Positions 9,731-20,508 of a stretch of 64,000 nt of DNA are shown here, one piece after another. The notes beneath the pieces are model-generated. The model did no database searches. It saw only the letters and a program-made list of their open reading frames with translations, and was not told where the DNA came from. The DNA lies in contig JADHYV010000027.1 of assembly GCA_027604705.1 (NCBI GenBank), positions 1 through 64,000 on the forward strand, given 5' to 3'. The stretch's first letter is position 1, and every line of letters starts with the position of its first letter. The stretch is from Allomyces arbusculus (taxonomy: Eukaryota > Blastocladiomycota > Blastocladiomycetes > Blastocladiales > Blastocladiaceae). The translations under genes and the position numbers were made by a program.

Positions 9731-11401
9731 ATGGCGGCCCCACCCCCCGGCGGCGCACCCCGCGGCGTCCCGCCGCACATCAACCCGGCCGACCTCTTCC
9801 GTCTCGTCAAGGGCACGAAACCAACCAAGGTCCACGTCTTGCGGTTCACCGGCACGAAGCCGATCGACCTCGCGTCGCTCCCGAAACCGATCACGCTCGC
9901 ACGCCGTCCGCCGCACACGCTGCCAAGCGCGGTCCCCGCGACGGCGATCCCGGCGGTGCCCGTGACTGCCGCCGAGACGGCCGCACAAGTGAACGACGCG
10001 CTCGCATCGAACGTGGTCGACCTCGGTGCGGCCGGTCCGGTGCCGAAGCCGAAAGAGACGGCGGATACCGCGCAGATTGCGCCTTACGGCGGCGCCGTGG
10101 GCCATCGCGCGCGGCTGTTCCAAAAGAAGACGCGCGACATTCATATCATTGACGAGACAGTGCGCAAAACGCGGTTCGAGGAGTCCGTACCTTGGGTTCT
10201 CGCTGCGGGGGATGCCTCGGCGTCGCCCGTGATCCCTGACGACCTCGTGGGGTTACCGCCCGGTGTGGCATTCGACGACGCCATGGACGAATTTGACGAC
10301 GACGTGCAACCGCAAGGGGACGGGGCCGACCCGCCGCCGTCGTTTGTCGGCGCCCTCGAGAACCAGTTGGCCGATTACATGCTCTTCATTCCGTCCGGAC
10401 CCAACACGTTCGAGGTCGTGCCGGCCGACAGCTGGTACAAGTTCACGGCACGGTCCAAGCACCGCTCGCTCACGCTCGAACAGGCCGAGGAACTCGATAA
10501 GCGCCGCGGTAAAAAAGGACGCCGCGCGCACGTTTGGGCCGACGCGCTTGGCGGTGGGGACGGTGCCGACCACGCGTCCGCGGGTCCCGCGGGTGGGTCC
10601 ATGATGGCGTCGTTGGCGCCCGCACCGAGTCTTTACCGCCCGCCGTCACGCATCCAGGCCGCGCAGAACGCGGCACTCGGCGGCGATATCGACGAGCTGG
10701 ATTTCGATTTGCAGGAACAGTTTGCCGACGACGACCATGACGTACTCGGCGATTTGGCTGACGAGCGCGAGGGCGCACAACGCGAAATGAAGCGCCAGTT
10801 TGCGTTGGGGCTCGGTGCCGCGGCCGCGGGGATGACCGGTGGAGAAGTCGATGACGATTGGATGCCCGATGTCGAGACCGAGGCGCGGCCTGGGACCGGA
10901 ACAGGCGGCGCGAGAGGTGCCAGCGCGTTGGACGACGAGGGACGCGCGATGCGCCGGATTTTGGGGAGGGACGAGGGGGATCTGTATGGGTCGGACGAGG
11001 ATGAGAGCGATGAGGACGAGGAGGGGCGCGACGCCGCCGCGCAGCGAGCGGCTGCGGAGCAGACGGCCGCACCGGTCGCCGCTGCCGCGGCAGCACCGGC
11101 ACCGGGTCGGAAACGGCCACCGACCGAGTTCGGTTCCGGATTGGGTGACGAGCCTGCCGGGTCGGCCGCCAAGAAACCGCGTATGGCGGCGCCAGCGCAG
11201 GGCGATGTCCCGCCGCTCACCAAGGAAATGATCTTGGACTTGGTCCGTGCCAAGAAGTTGACGGCGAATCAACTGATTGAAGAGTTGGGCCGCGACCGAC
11301 TGCGTGGACCGAACCGGCAGTTCTTGGTGACGACCGTCAAGAAGTATACGATTCGTGGGCCCGGTGGGGTGCTGGTTTTGCGGGAGACGCCCAAGGCATG
11401 A
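9731..11401 (+). CDS. TFG1: Transcription initiation factor IIF, alpha subunit (RAP74/Tfg1)
   Basis: General RNA polymerase II initiation and elongation factor subunit, nuclear. Single exon, 556 residues from the ATG at 9731 (context gccATGG). An in-frame ATG at 9608 would add 41 residues, but that stretch looks like 5' UTR. The N-terminal dimerisation region carries PWVLAAGD and SFVGALENQLADYMLFIP. These are followed by FEVVPADSWYKFTARSKHRSLTLEQAEE, the signature TFIIF-alpha triple-barrel segment (WYxF and the T-x-E-E-A-E-E run). The middle is acidic (DEDESDEDEEGRD). The C-terminus (PLTKEMILDLVRAKKLTANQ to VLRETPKA) matches the RAP74 winged helix that contacts the CTD phosphatase. Length equals animal RAP74 (about 517) and is shorter than yeast Tfg1. 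Confidence 0.92.
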   Translation: MAAPPPGGAPRGVPPHINPADLFRLVKGTKPTKVHVLRFTGTKPIDLASLPKPITLARRPPHTLPSAVPATAIPAVPVTAAETAAQVNDALASNVVDLGAAGPVPKPKETADTAQIAPYGGAVGHRARLFQKKTRDIHIIDETVRKTRFEESVPWVLAAGDASASPVIPDDLVGLPPGVAFDDAMDEFDDDVQPQGDGADPPPSFVGALENQLADYMLFIPSGPNTFEVVPADSWYKFTARSKHRSLTLEQAEELDKRRGKKGRRAHVWADALGGGDGADHASAGPAGGSMMASLAPAPSLYRPPSRIQAAQNAALGGDIDELDFDLQEQFADDDHDVLGDLADEREGAQREMKRQFALGLGAAAAGMTGGEVDDDWMPDVETEARPGTGTGGARGASALDDEGRAMRRILGRDEGDLYGSDEDESDEDEEGRDAAAQRAAAEQTAAPVAAAAAAPAPGRKRPPTEFGSGLGDEPAGSAAKKPRMAAPAQGDVPPLTKEMILDLVRAKKLTANQLIEELGRDRLRGPNRQFLVTTVKKYTIRGPGGVLVLRETPKA

Positions 11402-11717
11402 TGGAGGGAACGTGTGGAGCTGGATGGTGGGGGTGGAGAGGAGTGGGGAACGAATTTTAGGAATATTGGTGGTGTGATTCCTGTACAGGACCGATCAGGA
11501 CAGGCTGCTCATTTCTCTACGACTGGAACGACGTCGGAGGCTCACTACCCGAGCCGAGTCGTGAAAGGTGCACCATCGTGGTCGCGCCAACGATTACAGT
11601 CTGTGCGAGCGAGTCGGAGCAACAAAATAGGCCCATGTTCCCTAACCCAACCCACACCCAACCCCACAGTCCATATCGTCGCGTCGCGTCCACGCCGAGT
11701 ATCTCCACCAGGTCTCT
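11402..11717. other. Convergent 3' intergenic region (TFIIF alpha / DRC1)
   Basis: About 315 bp of untranslated sequence between two gene ends. Nothing recognisable. Confidence 0.6.
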
Positions 11718-14530
11718 TCACCGTCCCATCCCACCCGTTGCCGCCCCTCCCGCGTCAGCGCGCCCGACCACCGCGCCTCTCCCCTGCTGCGCCATCTGCT
11801 GCTGCTGCCGCTGCACCTGGCTCAAGATCACATGCGATGGCGGCACCTGCAAGCTCCCATTCACGTCAGCCGCCATGTACTCGCGCAACAACGTGCGCAG
11901 CTCGAGGTTCTGCGTCTCGAGGTCAGTCACCTACCGCCACATCCGTCAGTCCACCGATCACATTGCGCGCGCCACACGCGCCGCGCCGTCCGTCCGTACC
12001 TCCATCGTCAAATCCCGCCTCGCACAAAGCAACAAATGGTACGCGTCCATGCCACGATGCACCGTCTCCCAGTGGCGGAACCGGGACGCGTCCAGCATCG
12101 CGAGCGTCTGATTCCAGTGCGCCCGAATCGCGGCCCTGTCGTCCTGCACCACCCCCACCGCCGCCGCTGCCACCGTGGGGTCTGCAGGGTCCTCGCCCTC
12201 GGCCGTTTCGGGCACGGTGGGACTCGGCCGTGCGCCGGCGGCGGCGGACCGGTCGCGCAAGTACCGCATCAACACTTTCGTCACTTGGTTCGGGTGAATC
12301 AGCATCGATTCCGCGGGCTCCGTCTCGTTGAGCGGCGCGCCTTGGCCAGTGACCGAGGCCGCGAGCGTGTGTGCGGCGCCATGGAATTTCGGTAAGAGGA
12401 AGAGTTGCAGGAACGCGACGAGGTCCGCGTGCGCGTGCACGTCGAGCGCTTTCAAGATCGTATCGAGTTGCAGGAGCGCGCGCTCGTGTGCGGGTAGCGG
12501 CGCGAGCAGGCGCGCAAGTTTGTCGTCGAGCAGGAACGAGGCCTCGGTCGCCAGCATCCCGAGGATCGCGTGAATGACTGAGTGCGACGAGGCGAGCAGC
12601 AGGTGCGACATGGAGGGCGTCGAGTTGGAGGCGGTGGAGGACGTGGCGAGCCCGCCAGGCCGGCCTGGCGGCGGCGGGTGCGTCGATGAGGGCTGGGCCG
12701 TGGATGCGGCGGATGCGGCAAGTGCGGGTGCAGGTACAGCGTCGTCGTTCGCGTCGGTCGCGGGCAACGCTGCAGCCGACGCGCGGACCGGCCCGGACGT
12801 GAGCGCGTGCGCGTCGATCCCGAGCGCAGCAGCGACGGGCGGCGGGTCCCACGGCAATCCGAGCTGCTGGTGGAAAATCACGGCGTCGGCCATGAGCACT
12901 TTCGCGACCAAGTCGCGAATCGCGTCTTGGTTCATGTCCCACAACTCCTGGAACTTGACCTCGTCATTCACCTGGAAATGGCGAAACTTCTTGGTTAAGT
13001 CGTCGTACTGCGCGGCGATCCGGTTATAATCGTCCTGCAATGTCGCGTGCTCGCCGGCAAACTGCTTTTCCTGGCGCGCGAGTTTGGCCTTGAGCGTGTT
13101 GACGATATCCGTCATCCTCGTGATGCGCCGTTTCTGCTGGTTCACGGTGATCGAATTCTCGTCGTCGCGCTTTTTCAGGACCTGGTAATTGTACTCTAGC
13201 TTTTCCGTGTTCAGTTGGTAGGTCGCCTTCATTTGCTGCAGCTGCTGCTCGAGCACCTGCACGTCCGTCTCGAGCTTGATTTTGACCAAGTTGTACTCTT
13301 CGGCGTCTTGCACGCGCAACTCGTCGAGCGCGTCGGCGTGGTCGTGCACGCGCCGCGACCGCTCATCCAAGTACCGCTGTTCGCTGGCTTTCCGGGATTC
13401 GAAGAGCCGCTCGATTTCGCGCACGTTGGCGTCGATCGCGTCGGCGCGCTCGGCCACGTGCGCGCGCTCAATGTGCACGAGTTCCTCGCGCAGAGATTTT
13501 TTGAAGGCGGCGAATTGCTGGTCCATGCGCACGAGCAGCTGGTCTAATATAGTGGGTGCGGAGCACGAGTGAGCAAGAGAGCGAGGCGAAGTCGGGGATC
13601 ACGGCCAGTGGTGTGCGTACCGATCTCGTCGGCCTGCCGCTTAAGCTCCTTGACGTACTCGTCGTCCTTGCGCTTGAGCTCGGCATGGTACTCAATCAGC
13701 AGGTTCTCCTTGGCGTGCAAGAGCTGTTCGCAGAGCGCCTTTTGGTCGACGAGCATCTGCGAAGGGGAACCATTATCCATTCGTCAGTCGCACTCGAACG
13801 CAAGCTACCCTACATCGCGGACAAGGCTGCGCACCTGGTGCAAATCATGCGGCGTCGCCAACGTCGCCGACATGGCCAAACTCTTCTCCCAGGCCGCCTT
13901 AATCCTCGATTCCAATTTCCCACCGGCATCGTCGCACTCGGCGGCTTTCCGTGCCAAAATCTCGGCTCGGTGCTGCTCGTCGTGCCGGCGGCGGTGCTCG
14001 CGGTTCACGGCGCCGATGCGCACGTGCGAGACGTCGTCGATGCCACGGCGCTATCGGGTGGAGCCGTCAGGGGACCGCGAGGAGGGAATGCGACGGTTAC
14101 GGCGGCAGCAGCGTATGCACCTTGACGTAGGCCATGCGTTCGCGCGACTCGGCCGTCTGCGCGGCGGCTTTACTTGCAGGCGCAAGCGCGTCGGCGTCGC
14201 GCTTGGCACGACGTGCGGCGGCCGCAGCACCGGCCGCATCAGCTACAGCCACCCCTTTGGGTCAGCCCCCGCCCCACGCTACGTCGTCGAGCACGGAGCT
14301 GGTTTACCTTCTGCGCGCGTCGCCTGCGCGTGCCGGTTCGTATCAATCCGCGCACGGCGCGCCTGGATGCGCGATTCGCGCGAGTCGGGTTTGGGCACGT
14401 CGGCCGCGTCGGATGCGGCATGCGGGCGCGAGGTCGGGCTTGTCGTCGTGGTGTTGGTGTTTGGCGCGGGGCCGGAGCTGCGCGTGGAGGTGGCGGCCAA
14501 GTCGACTGAGGAGCCGGAAGCGTCGGCCAT
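11718..14530 (-). CDS. DRC1: Dynein regulatory complex protein 1 (DRC1/CCDC164)
   Basis: Structural coiled-coil subunit of the axonemal nexin-dynein regulatory complex, required for flagellar beating. Six exons: 14530-14308, 14254-14121, 14050-13835, 13756-13621, 13543-12000, 11930-11718. The five introns are 53-78 nt with GTAAAC, GTGCAT, GTGCGC, GTACGC and GTACGG donors, and all junctions are in phase. Total 821 residues (human about 740). Signature DRC1 sequence is seen: LEYNYQVLKKRDDENSITV, then NQQKRRITRMTDIVNTLKAK. Before it comes the heptad-rich AELKRKDDEYVKELKRQADE, and after it KFRHFQVNDEVKFQELWDMN. The last exon has the C-terminal ETQNLELRTLLREYM motif. An Ala/Pro/Thr-rich linker of about 150 residues interrupts the C-terminal half. 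This gene is the strongest evidence that the organism makes a flagellum. Confidence 0.93.
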
Positions 14531-15015
14531 GGCGGGAGCGGCGTGCCGGAGGTTGAAGTGATGACAGACGGTTGCGGGTGGTTGCAGCAAGTTGCAGTGG
14601 ATCAATGTCTGTCGGGGTTGAGTGCGCAGCGGAGTCGGGCCATGTGTCGAGGACGGGGTCCGTGCACGGCTGCAGTGGGGGTCGATCGTCGGCCGTCATG
14701 CTTGCTCCCGCGCGGCCGGACGCGACGGAGACAAAGCCTGCGGTCGTCACGCCGACTTCACGCTCTGCAAGTCGCGCGTCTCCCACCTCGCGCTTTGATT
14801 CTCGGCCGCGCTCTCTTGGCGACGCTGATCACAGCCGACGCGATCCCTCAGCGCGCGAACGACGGCCGCTCCCTCAAGGCCTCCACCCGGTGCCCGCGCT
14901 CTCTCCCGCCCAGGAGCTCCTCGCCACAATCCTCGCACCCACACCGCCATCAACCGCACACTTCCTGCACCACCCGTTCCGCACCGTTCCCGACCTCCAC
15001 CGCCGCCGCACCACC
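14531..15015. other. Divergent intergenic region (DRC1 / CP-motif protein)
   Basis: About 485 bp between divergent start codons. An open frame runs through it into the downstream gene, but the sequence next to that start is pyrimidine-rich and UTR-like. No element recognised. Confidence 0.5.
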
Positions 15016-16650
15016 ATGGCCTCACCCGCGCGCTGCCCCGTCTCGGGCGCGACCGCCTCTTCCACTCCCACCACTGCCGACCGCCCCTCGTCCAGTTCCG
15101 GCGGCGGTGGCGGGATGTGCCCGTTCGCGTCGGCCTCTTCCGCCAAGCGCGCCTCCCCCGTGGGCACCTGTCCCATCACCTCCTCCTCGATCGCGCCCGA
15201 CGCGCACACCGACCCGATCTGGGCACACCGCGCGGTCCTCTCCGACGCCGACGCCCAATCCATGTCGGCCGAAGCCCTGCACCGCGCGCTCGGTGAGATT
15301 GCTGAACTCGACAAGGTGCTGGCCGACAAGCAGGCGTACCTGAAGGCGTTGGTGCACGAGCGGCGCGCGTTGGAGCGCAGCGGGTCGAGTGCGCGGTTGC
15401 CGCTGGATGATGAGGGGGAGGAGGTTGGGAAGCGGTTGACGCTGGTCCCCGGGGAGGGCGAGGGCGCGTTTTTGACGCAGGCCGGTGGGGCGAACGTGCA
15501 GGGTGCGTATTCGTCGAGGGCGATACCAGCGGGCCGATCGTGGAGAATGACAGTGAGAGCGTAGAGAATATGTCGTCGCGCGCAAGCGTCGCTGGCGACT
15601 CGACGGCCACGCCCAAGTCCGGCTCTGGTAAAAAGGCGAAGTCGCTCGAGCACCTGTTCACGGTTAAGCACGATTTCGACAAGAACGATTTCATTTCGCG
15701 CAACAAGGCGGTACGCACACATTCCCCACTCCCGTCACGTCCGCTTTGTCCACGCGTCCCCACTCATCCCTGCTCTCGTGGCTGCAGATGGGCGCCGAGG
15801 CACGGTACTACTCGGCACTCACCCCTCTCGAACAAGACCGCGTCGACCGCATTCTCGTCGACCCCTCGGACGACCTTCCCAACGATGCCGCCACGTCCCC
15901 GTCCAACATCGACGACGAAACCCTCTCGACCATTTCGATCGCGACGACCGCCTTTTCCGCGGACGCTCCCGACGCGCGCCGGCTCGACGCGATTCACCGG
16001 TACGCCCCTCCACCCGTCTCGAACGAAGCCGGAGCGGAACTGACTGAATACTTCAGCCCGCCCTTCACCCCTACCGCCGTCCCGTCGGCGCTCTACATGT
16101 CGGCCACGGCCCTCTCCACCCCGACGCTCTTGGTTCACAGGGAACTCGCGCGCCTGGTCCCGTCGACCGAGTGGGAGGCCAAGGCCGACGCATGGTCAGG
16201 GCCCGCGACAGGGTGGGCAACGCCCTCCACGCCGGCATCCGCGAAAGACGATTCGGATCGGTTGGCGCGACTTGCGGCCGTTGGTGGGGATTCGAGTTCG
16301 ACGCTGGTGGGCGACGGTGCGGAGGATGCGCGGGTCGCGGCCGAGGAGAAGGCGCGGTTGGCGATGATTGATGCGGCGCTGGATGCGGTGCGGCAGGGGA
16401 CGAGCGAGGAGCGGGTACGTTCCGTGTTTGGTTGTGGACGCATGATGAGATGGACGAGGAGCTGACGCGATGCGACATGGCGGTGGTGGGGTAGCCGATC
16501 ACGCGCGAGGATCTGGACAAACTGCTGCTCTCGTGCCTGCGCGAAGAGATTGCCAAGAACCAGCCGACGGCGACGGTGGACAAGTTGGGTGAGAGCGTGC
16601 GGATGGTGCCGACGGACGTGTCGGACGTGGGGAGTGAGGTTGGGTACTGA
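15016..16650 (+). CDS. Unknown protein with three N-terminal Cys-Pro motifs
   Basis: No family recognised. Exons are 15016-15502, 15565-15710, 15788-16414 and 16495-16650. Introns are 62, 77 and 80 nt, with donors GTGCGT, GTACGC and GTACGT and acceptors gtag, gcag and gtag. Phases agree at every junction; total 471 residues. Start ATG has context accATGG. The first 60 residues contain three Cys-Pro pairs: RCPVSG (C7), MCPFAS (C35) and TCPITS (C52). These resemble heme-regulatory CP motifs, but the link is inference. A helical segment follows (EALHRALGEIAELDKVLADKQAYLKALVHERR). Then comes a conserved-looking block across the exon 2/3 junction, SLEHLFTVKHDF joined to EARYYSALTPLEQDRVDRI. The C-terminal exon is ITREDLDKLLLSCLREEI, helical. 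Confidence 0.75.
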
Positions 16651-16771
16651 CGACGACAAGGACGGCGAACGACGGTGCGCTGTATTGTTCATTCCGGACC
16701 GCCTTGGAGCACACTTTGCTTTTCGGATCAACTTATATACATCGTTCATTTCGTATGCATTGCTTGCAATG

Positions 16772-19700
16772 CTACACAAAGTACCGCAACGCGCCCGTCC
16801 GTGTCGTCGCGACTGGTGGTGGCGGAACGGCCGTACTCACGCCGAGCGTCGAGTCCGTCACAGCCGACGCGGCGCGGTCCAAGAGCGGTGGTGTCACCCC
16901 CGCGAACCCGGGTGCGCCGTGCGGGAAATCCACGTCGTGCACGGCGCGCGGCAGTGTGTACTCGAGCGAGAGCTGCATCATGGCGTCGCGCAACGCGGCC
17001 ATAAACTACACGCAAACAAAACACAAGTCAGAATTCAGGACCCGACGCAGGTGGCAAGCGGAGAGCGTACCTTGGTCCTCCGCACCCACCGCTTCTTCGA
17101 ATCCTGCCAGTTCGACTTATGGTCAAGAAACATGCGCAATTCGAGCCGGTTCACGTTCTCGAGCTCAAACACCTGCACATAGAGCCCGCCCAAGTAATCC
17201 CTTGAATGCGCGCGCAAGAAGTCGTTCAAGAGTGCTTCGAGCGCGTGAATCTTGTGCGTCGGCGTATTAAAAGCCACATGCACCTTGATCGTTTCCGACA
17301 TGGGCTGCGACCGGCGCACGTTCAAGATCGGTTTCGTCTGCAACACGAAATTCGGCGCGTAAATGATGGCGCCGTCGGCGCGCTCAAAGGTCGTTGATAA
17401 CAGCCCGATTTCGCGCACGACCAGGTTATCCTGGTCAATGTAGACGCGGTCGCCGACATCGAACGCATGCGTCGAGAAGACAAACACGACCGACTCGAAC
17501 ATGTTGCGCACGGTAGACCCGAACGCAAATGAGAGCGCGACCAGGAACGAGCCCAACGGGACCAGGACTTTCGCGACATCCACACCCCAGACAATGCACG
17601 AGCAAACGACTGTGATGAGCAGCGAGACCGACCACATGGCGCGGTCCAACTTGCTCAGTACCACGGCCAGGTCCGTCCTCGCCTTGGCCAGATCCAAGCA
17701 ATCCGCGTAGATCGCCTGCACCGCATCGACCAGCTCAGTATACGTCACGTCGCCGTTCCCGTCCATATCAAACAGCGCAAACGCGCGCGTCGCCTCCTCG
17801 GTCGCCGACTCGTCGGTCGCGTCTGCGTCTGCCGCCAAGTAAAACGGGACCAGGTGCTTCAACTCGATCACGCGTGATCTGCGCGCCGAGCGTGTCAGAC
17901 GGTGATAGATCAGTTTGGCCCGCTTTTTGGCGGCCTGCGGTGAGTACTTGTCGACGGCGTCGGTACTCTCGGACGTATTCAGGTAACTCGCGCGCGTCTT
18001 GACCGTCACTTGCCGCTCAAGCGAGGTGCGACGGGATGGTGGGACGGAACCGCCGGGACTCGCACCGGGGATCGCCAGGCGGAGGTTATCGAGCGAGAAT
18101 TGCGATGCGCGGCGGCGCTTTTTGCGCTGTCGTTTCTTGTGCGCCGCGTCGCCGTCGGACGACGAGGTCGACGAGCGCGCGTCGTCGGTGCTTGCGGGCG
18201 TGGCGAGCGGGTCCGGGTTGATGACGATCCCAGGAAGTGATGCGGGGGTACCAGGCCGGGAATTGTCGTCCGAGTCGAGCAGGAGGGAGGTGCGTGTGCG
18301 GCGTGCGATCGCGGCCTCGACGGTTGCGAGGAGCGAGTCCTTGATGGATGGCGCGGGGGTGTCAGGCAGAACCACGTTTTCGATCAGGTGCAGGGCTAGA
18401 GATGGAGAGCGCGTGGGTCAATGCGGGTCAGGGATCAAGAGGGAGGGTGGAGAACGTAGGCCGTACTCGAGAGCGCAAACACCTTCTTGGTCTCCTTGGA
18501 TTCGTAGGCCGTTTGGTAGTAGTTCCAGGCCGTCATGTACATGAGCAGCTTTTGCAAGAAGGCGACAATGGCCAACACCATGCACGTTGCAATCACGTCC
18601 GAGGCAATGCCGTGGTAGGGGACCGCGCCGGGACGGAACAGGCCCTGGAACGCGATGAACGCGGCGATCAGCGAGACGGCCACGCTCGCATAGTATTGGT
18701 AGACTTTGAGCGACTGTAGCATCCGGCGAGTCACAGTGATCAGTTACCAGTCCACTCGATGACAGAGGAACCAAGTTGGTGGTGGGAACGGACATGGTGC
18801 AGCTGCGACTGGTCGGGCGACCACTTGCGAAACACCTTGACGAGCGTGAACGTGACGACCAACAACGCCCACAACGTCGTGGCCCAAATCGACCACCGGA
18901 GCAGTTCCGTCGCGAGCACGGGTCGCACGGGCGCCATGCGATCGAGCACCGCGGGGTCCCCTGGCTGCCACAAAATGTACGCGGCCACACCTACTCGATC
19001 CGGTTCACTCGGCGCCGTCAGAAACGTGTTCTCGACCGTTTCTCGAACCGTTCACCAAAACAAAAGCGTACCGGGCCCAACGGTGAAGAGGGCGCCGACC
19101 AAAAACGACCCCGCCGCCATGAGCGCGAGCCGCACACCGGCACGCACCGAGATCCACCCGGCGGTGCCGCGCGCCTGCATGCGGAAAAACTCGGCCTCGA
19201 CTTCGTCGAGCGACGAAATCGCATCGTCCTCAACGGCTTTGGCCACGGCCGTTTGACCGTTGCCCATTGTATTGCCGGGTGCGGAGCGCGTAGACCGCTT
19301 GGACGCGTGGCTTGCGTGCGAAAGATGTCGGTGCAGGTCCGTGCCCGTCGCGGCGTCGGCGGTGGTGGGCGCGGGCTCGATGTCGCAGTCGCCGGCGCGC
19401 GGTGGGGTCAGGTACGCGGGTGCCGGCGAAGGGGCCGCAGGGGATGGGGTGGACGGCGAGGGCAGTGATGGTGGAGGCGACCACGCGCGCGATCGCGCTT
19501 GTGGATCGGGTGCCGCGTCGCTCCATTCGCTCGCGGACCCGATGGCAACGGCCGTCGCGGGCGCATGGTCGTGTTGCTGCTGCTGCGACGTCGGGATGGG
19601 GTCCGACTGCAATCGCGACATGTCGTCGTGTATTCCCGGTGCTAAAGCTGCTGGTGCCGGTGGTGGAGATGCGAGTAGTGTCGCTGGTGCAGCGGGTGTC

Positions 19701-19894
19701 ACAACGAGCAACGGCGCGTGCTCGTCGACTGTGGGCAAGTCCGGATGAAACGACGTGAGCGCGAGTGGACTGGCGATCAGCGGACGGGTGCTGCCCGGAC
19801 TTGAAGGCGGCCAAGAGCCCGAGTTTTCTGGTGGTGCGGCCTCGCGGTCGGCGCGCGCCGCGTCGACGGGCGCCCACTGCGCTCCGGCCCACAT
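16772..19894 (-). CDS. EF-hand mechanosensitive ion channel (MscS family)
   Basis: Membrane channel of the fungal Msy1/Msy2 type, which sits in ER or plasma membrane and gates with membrane tension. Five exons: 19894-19072, 18990-18794, 18713-18467, 18395-17071 and 17005-16772. All are in frame; total 941 residues. The donor of exon 2 (GTCCGT at 18793) is the weakest choice. A long Ser/Pro/Ala-rich cytosolic N-terminus is followed by hydrophobic segments in exons 1 to 4: LALMAAGSFLVGALFTVG, WATTLWALLVVTFTLVKVF, VSLIAAFIAFQGLF and VLAIVAFLQKLLMYM. An EF-hand loop DMDGNGDVTYTE (canonical D-x-D-x-N-G-D and Glu12) precedes the pore helix region VPLGSFLVALSFAFGSTVRNM. The MscS beta domain DVGDRVYIDQDNLVVREIGLLSTTF comes next. 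Calcium modulation is expected for this subgroup. Confidence 0.9.
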
Positions 19895-20508
19895 GCGGTG
19901 CCGTGGTTGCTCTCCTGCACTGCCGCCGCACCAAGCGCGGCCCTTGCTTGCTTGGCCTTATGGTGAGAGCGTGCGAACGCACGCGCCACCGACAATGTGC
20001 GCCGAGAGCGGCGGCGGCGTTTGGGTGCCGATGCTCGTGCGCAACGGTCCGCTCGCTCGGGCCGCGGGTCGGTTGGTGCCCAGGAACCGTCCAGAACGGA
20101 TGCGGAGGCGGCGCCACGGTGCGGGTGCAGAGGGGGGGCGACGCGCGTGCCAAGGTCGGGACGCGGTTCACGACGCGTTCAGGGCAATGCAGCAAGCCGG
20201 AAAGTCGAGGAGCGCCAAGAGCATGCCAGATCAGCAACGATCAGAGTGGAGCGAAGGAGTGGTTGACCGCGAGGAAGACGGAGAACGGTGATCAGTGATC
20301 AGTGATCAGTGATCAGTTGGTGCTGTGGGGTAGCGGCGTAAGTGCAGTTACGCCCGCGATTTCGGCGATTTCATTAGGCGAAACGTGACTGGGGCCCACA
20401 CAGGAAATTACCTGGAGGCGCCGTCCACGTCAAACGCGCGTCATTCAATCGCATTTTGAATCCCCATTCAGCGTCGCGGGTCGACCCTCCCAACCTCGCC
20501 AAGGAATC
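19895..20508. promoter_or_regulatory. Divergent intergenic region (MscS / UVSSA) with GTGATCA repeats
   Basis: About 610 bp between the divergent MscS and UVSSA start codons. The notable feature is four tandem GTGATCA units at 20288-20315, each containing the palindrome TGATCA. Both promoters must lie here; whether the repeat binds a factor is unknown. Confidence 0.4.
20288..20315. repeat. GTGATCA x4 tandem heptamer
   Basis: Four exact 7-bp units, each holding the 6-bp palindrome TGATCA, about 195 bp upstream of the UVSSA start and 390 bp upstream of the MscS start. Confidence 0.9.

Noticed and set aside
15503-15529. A 27-nt intron in the CP-motif gene using the nearer ccag acceptor
   Set aside because: Breaks the reading frame; the 62-nt intron ending at 15564 keeps phase with the same GTGCGT donor.
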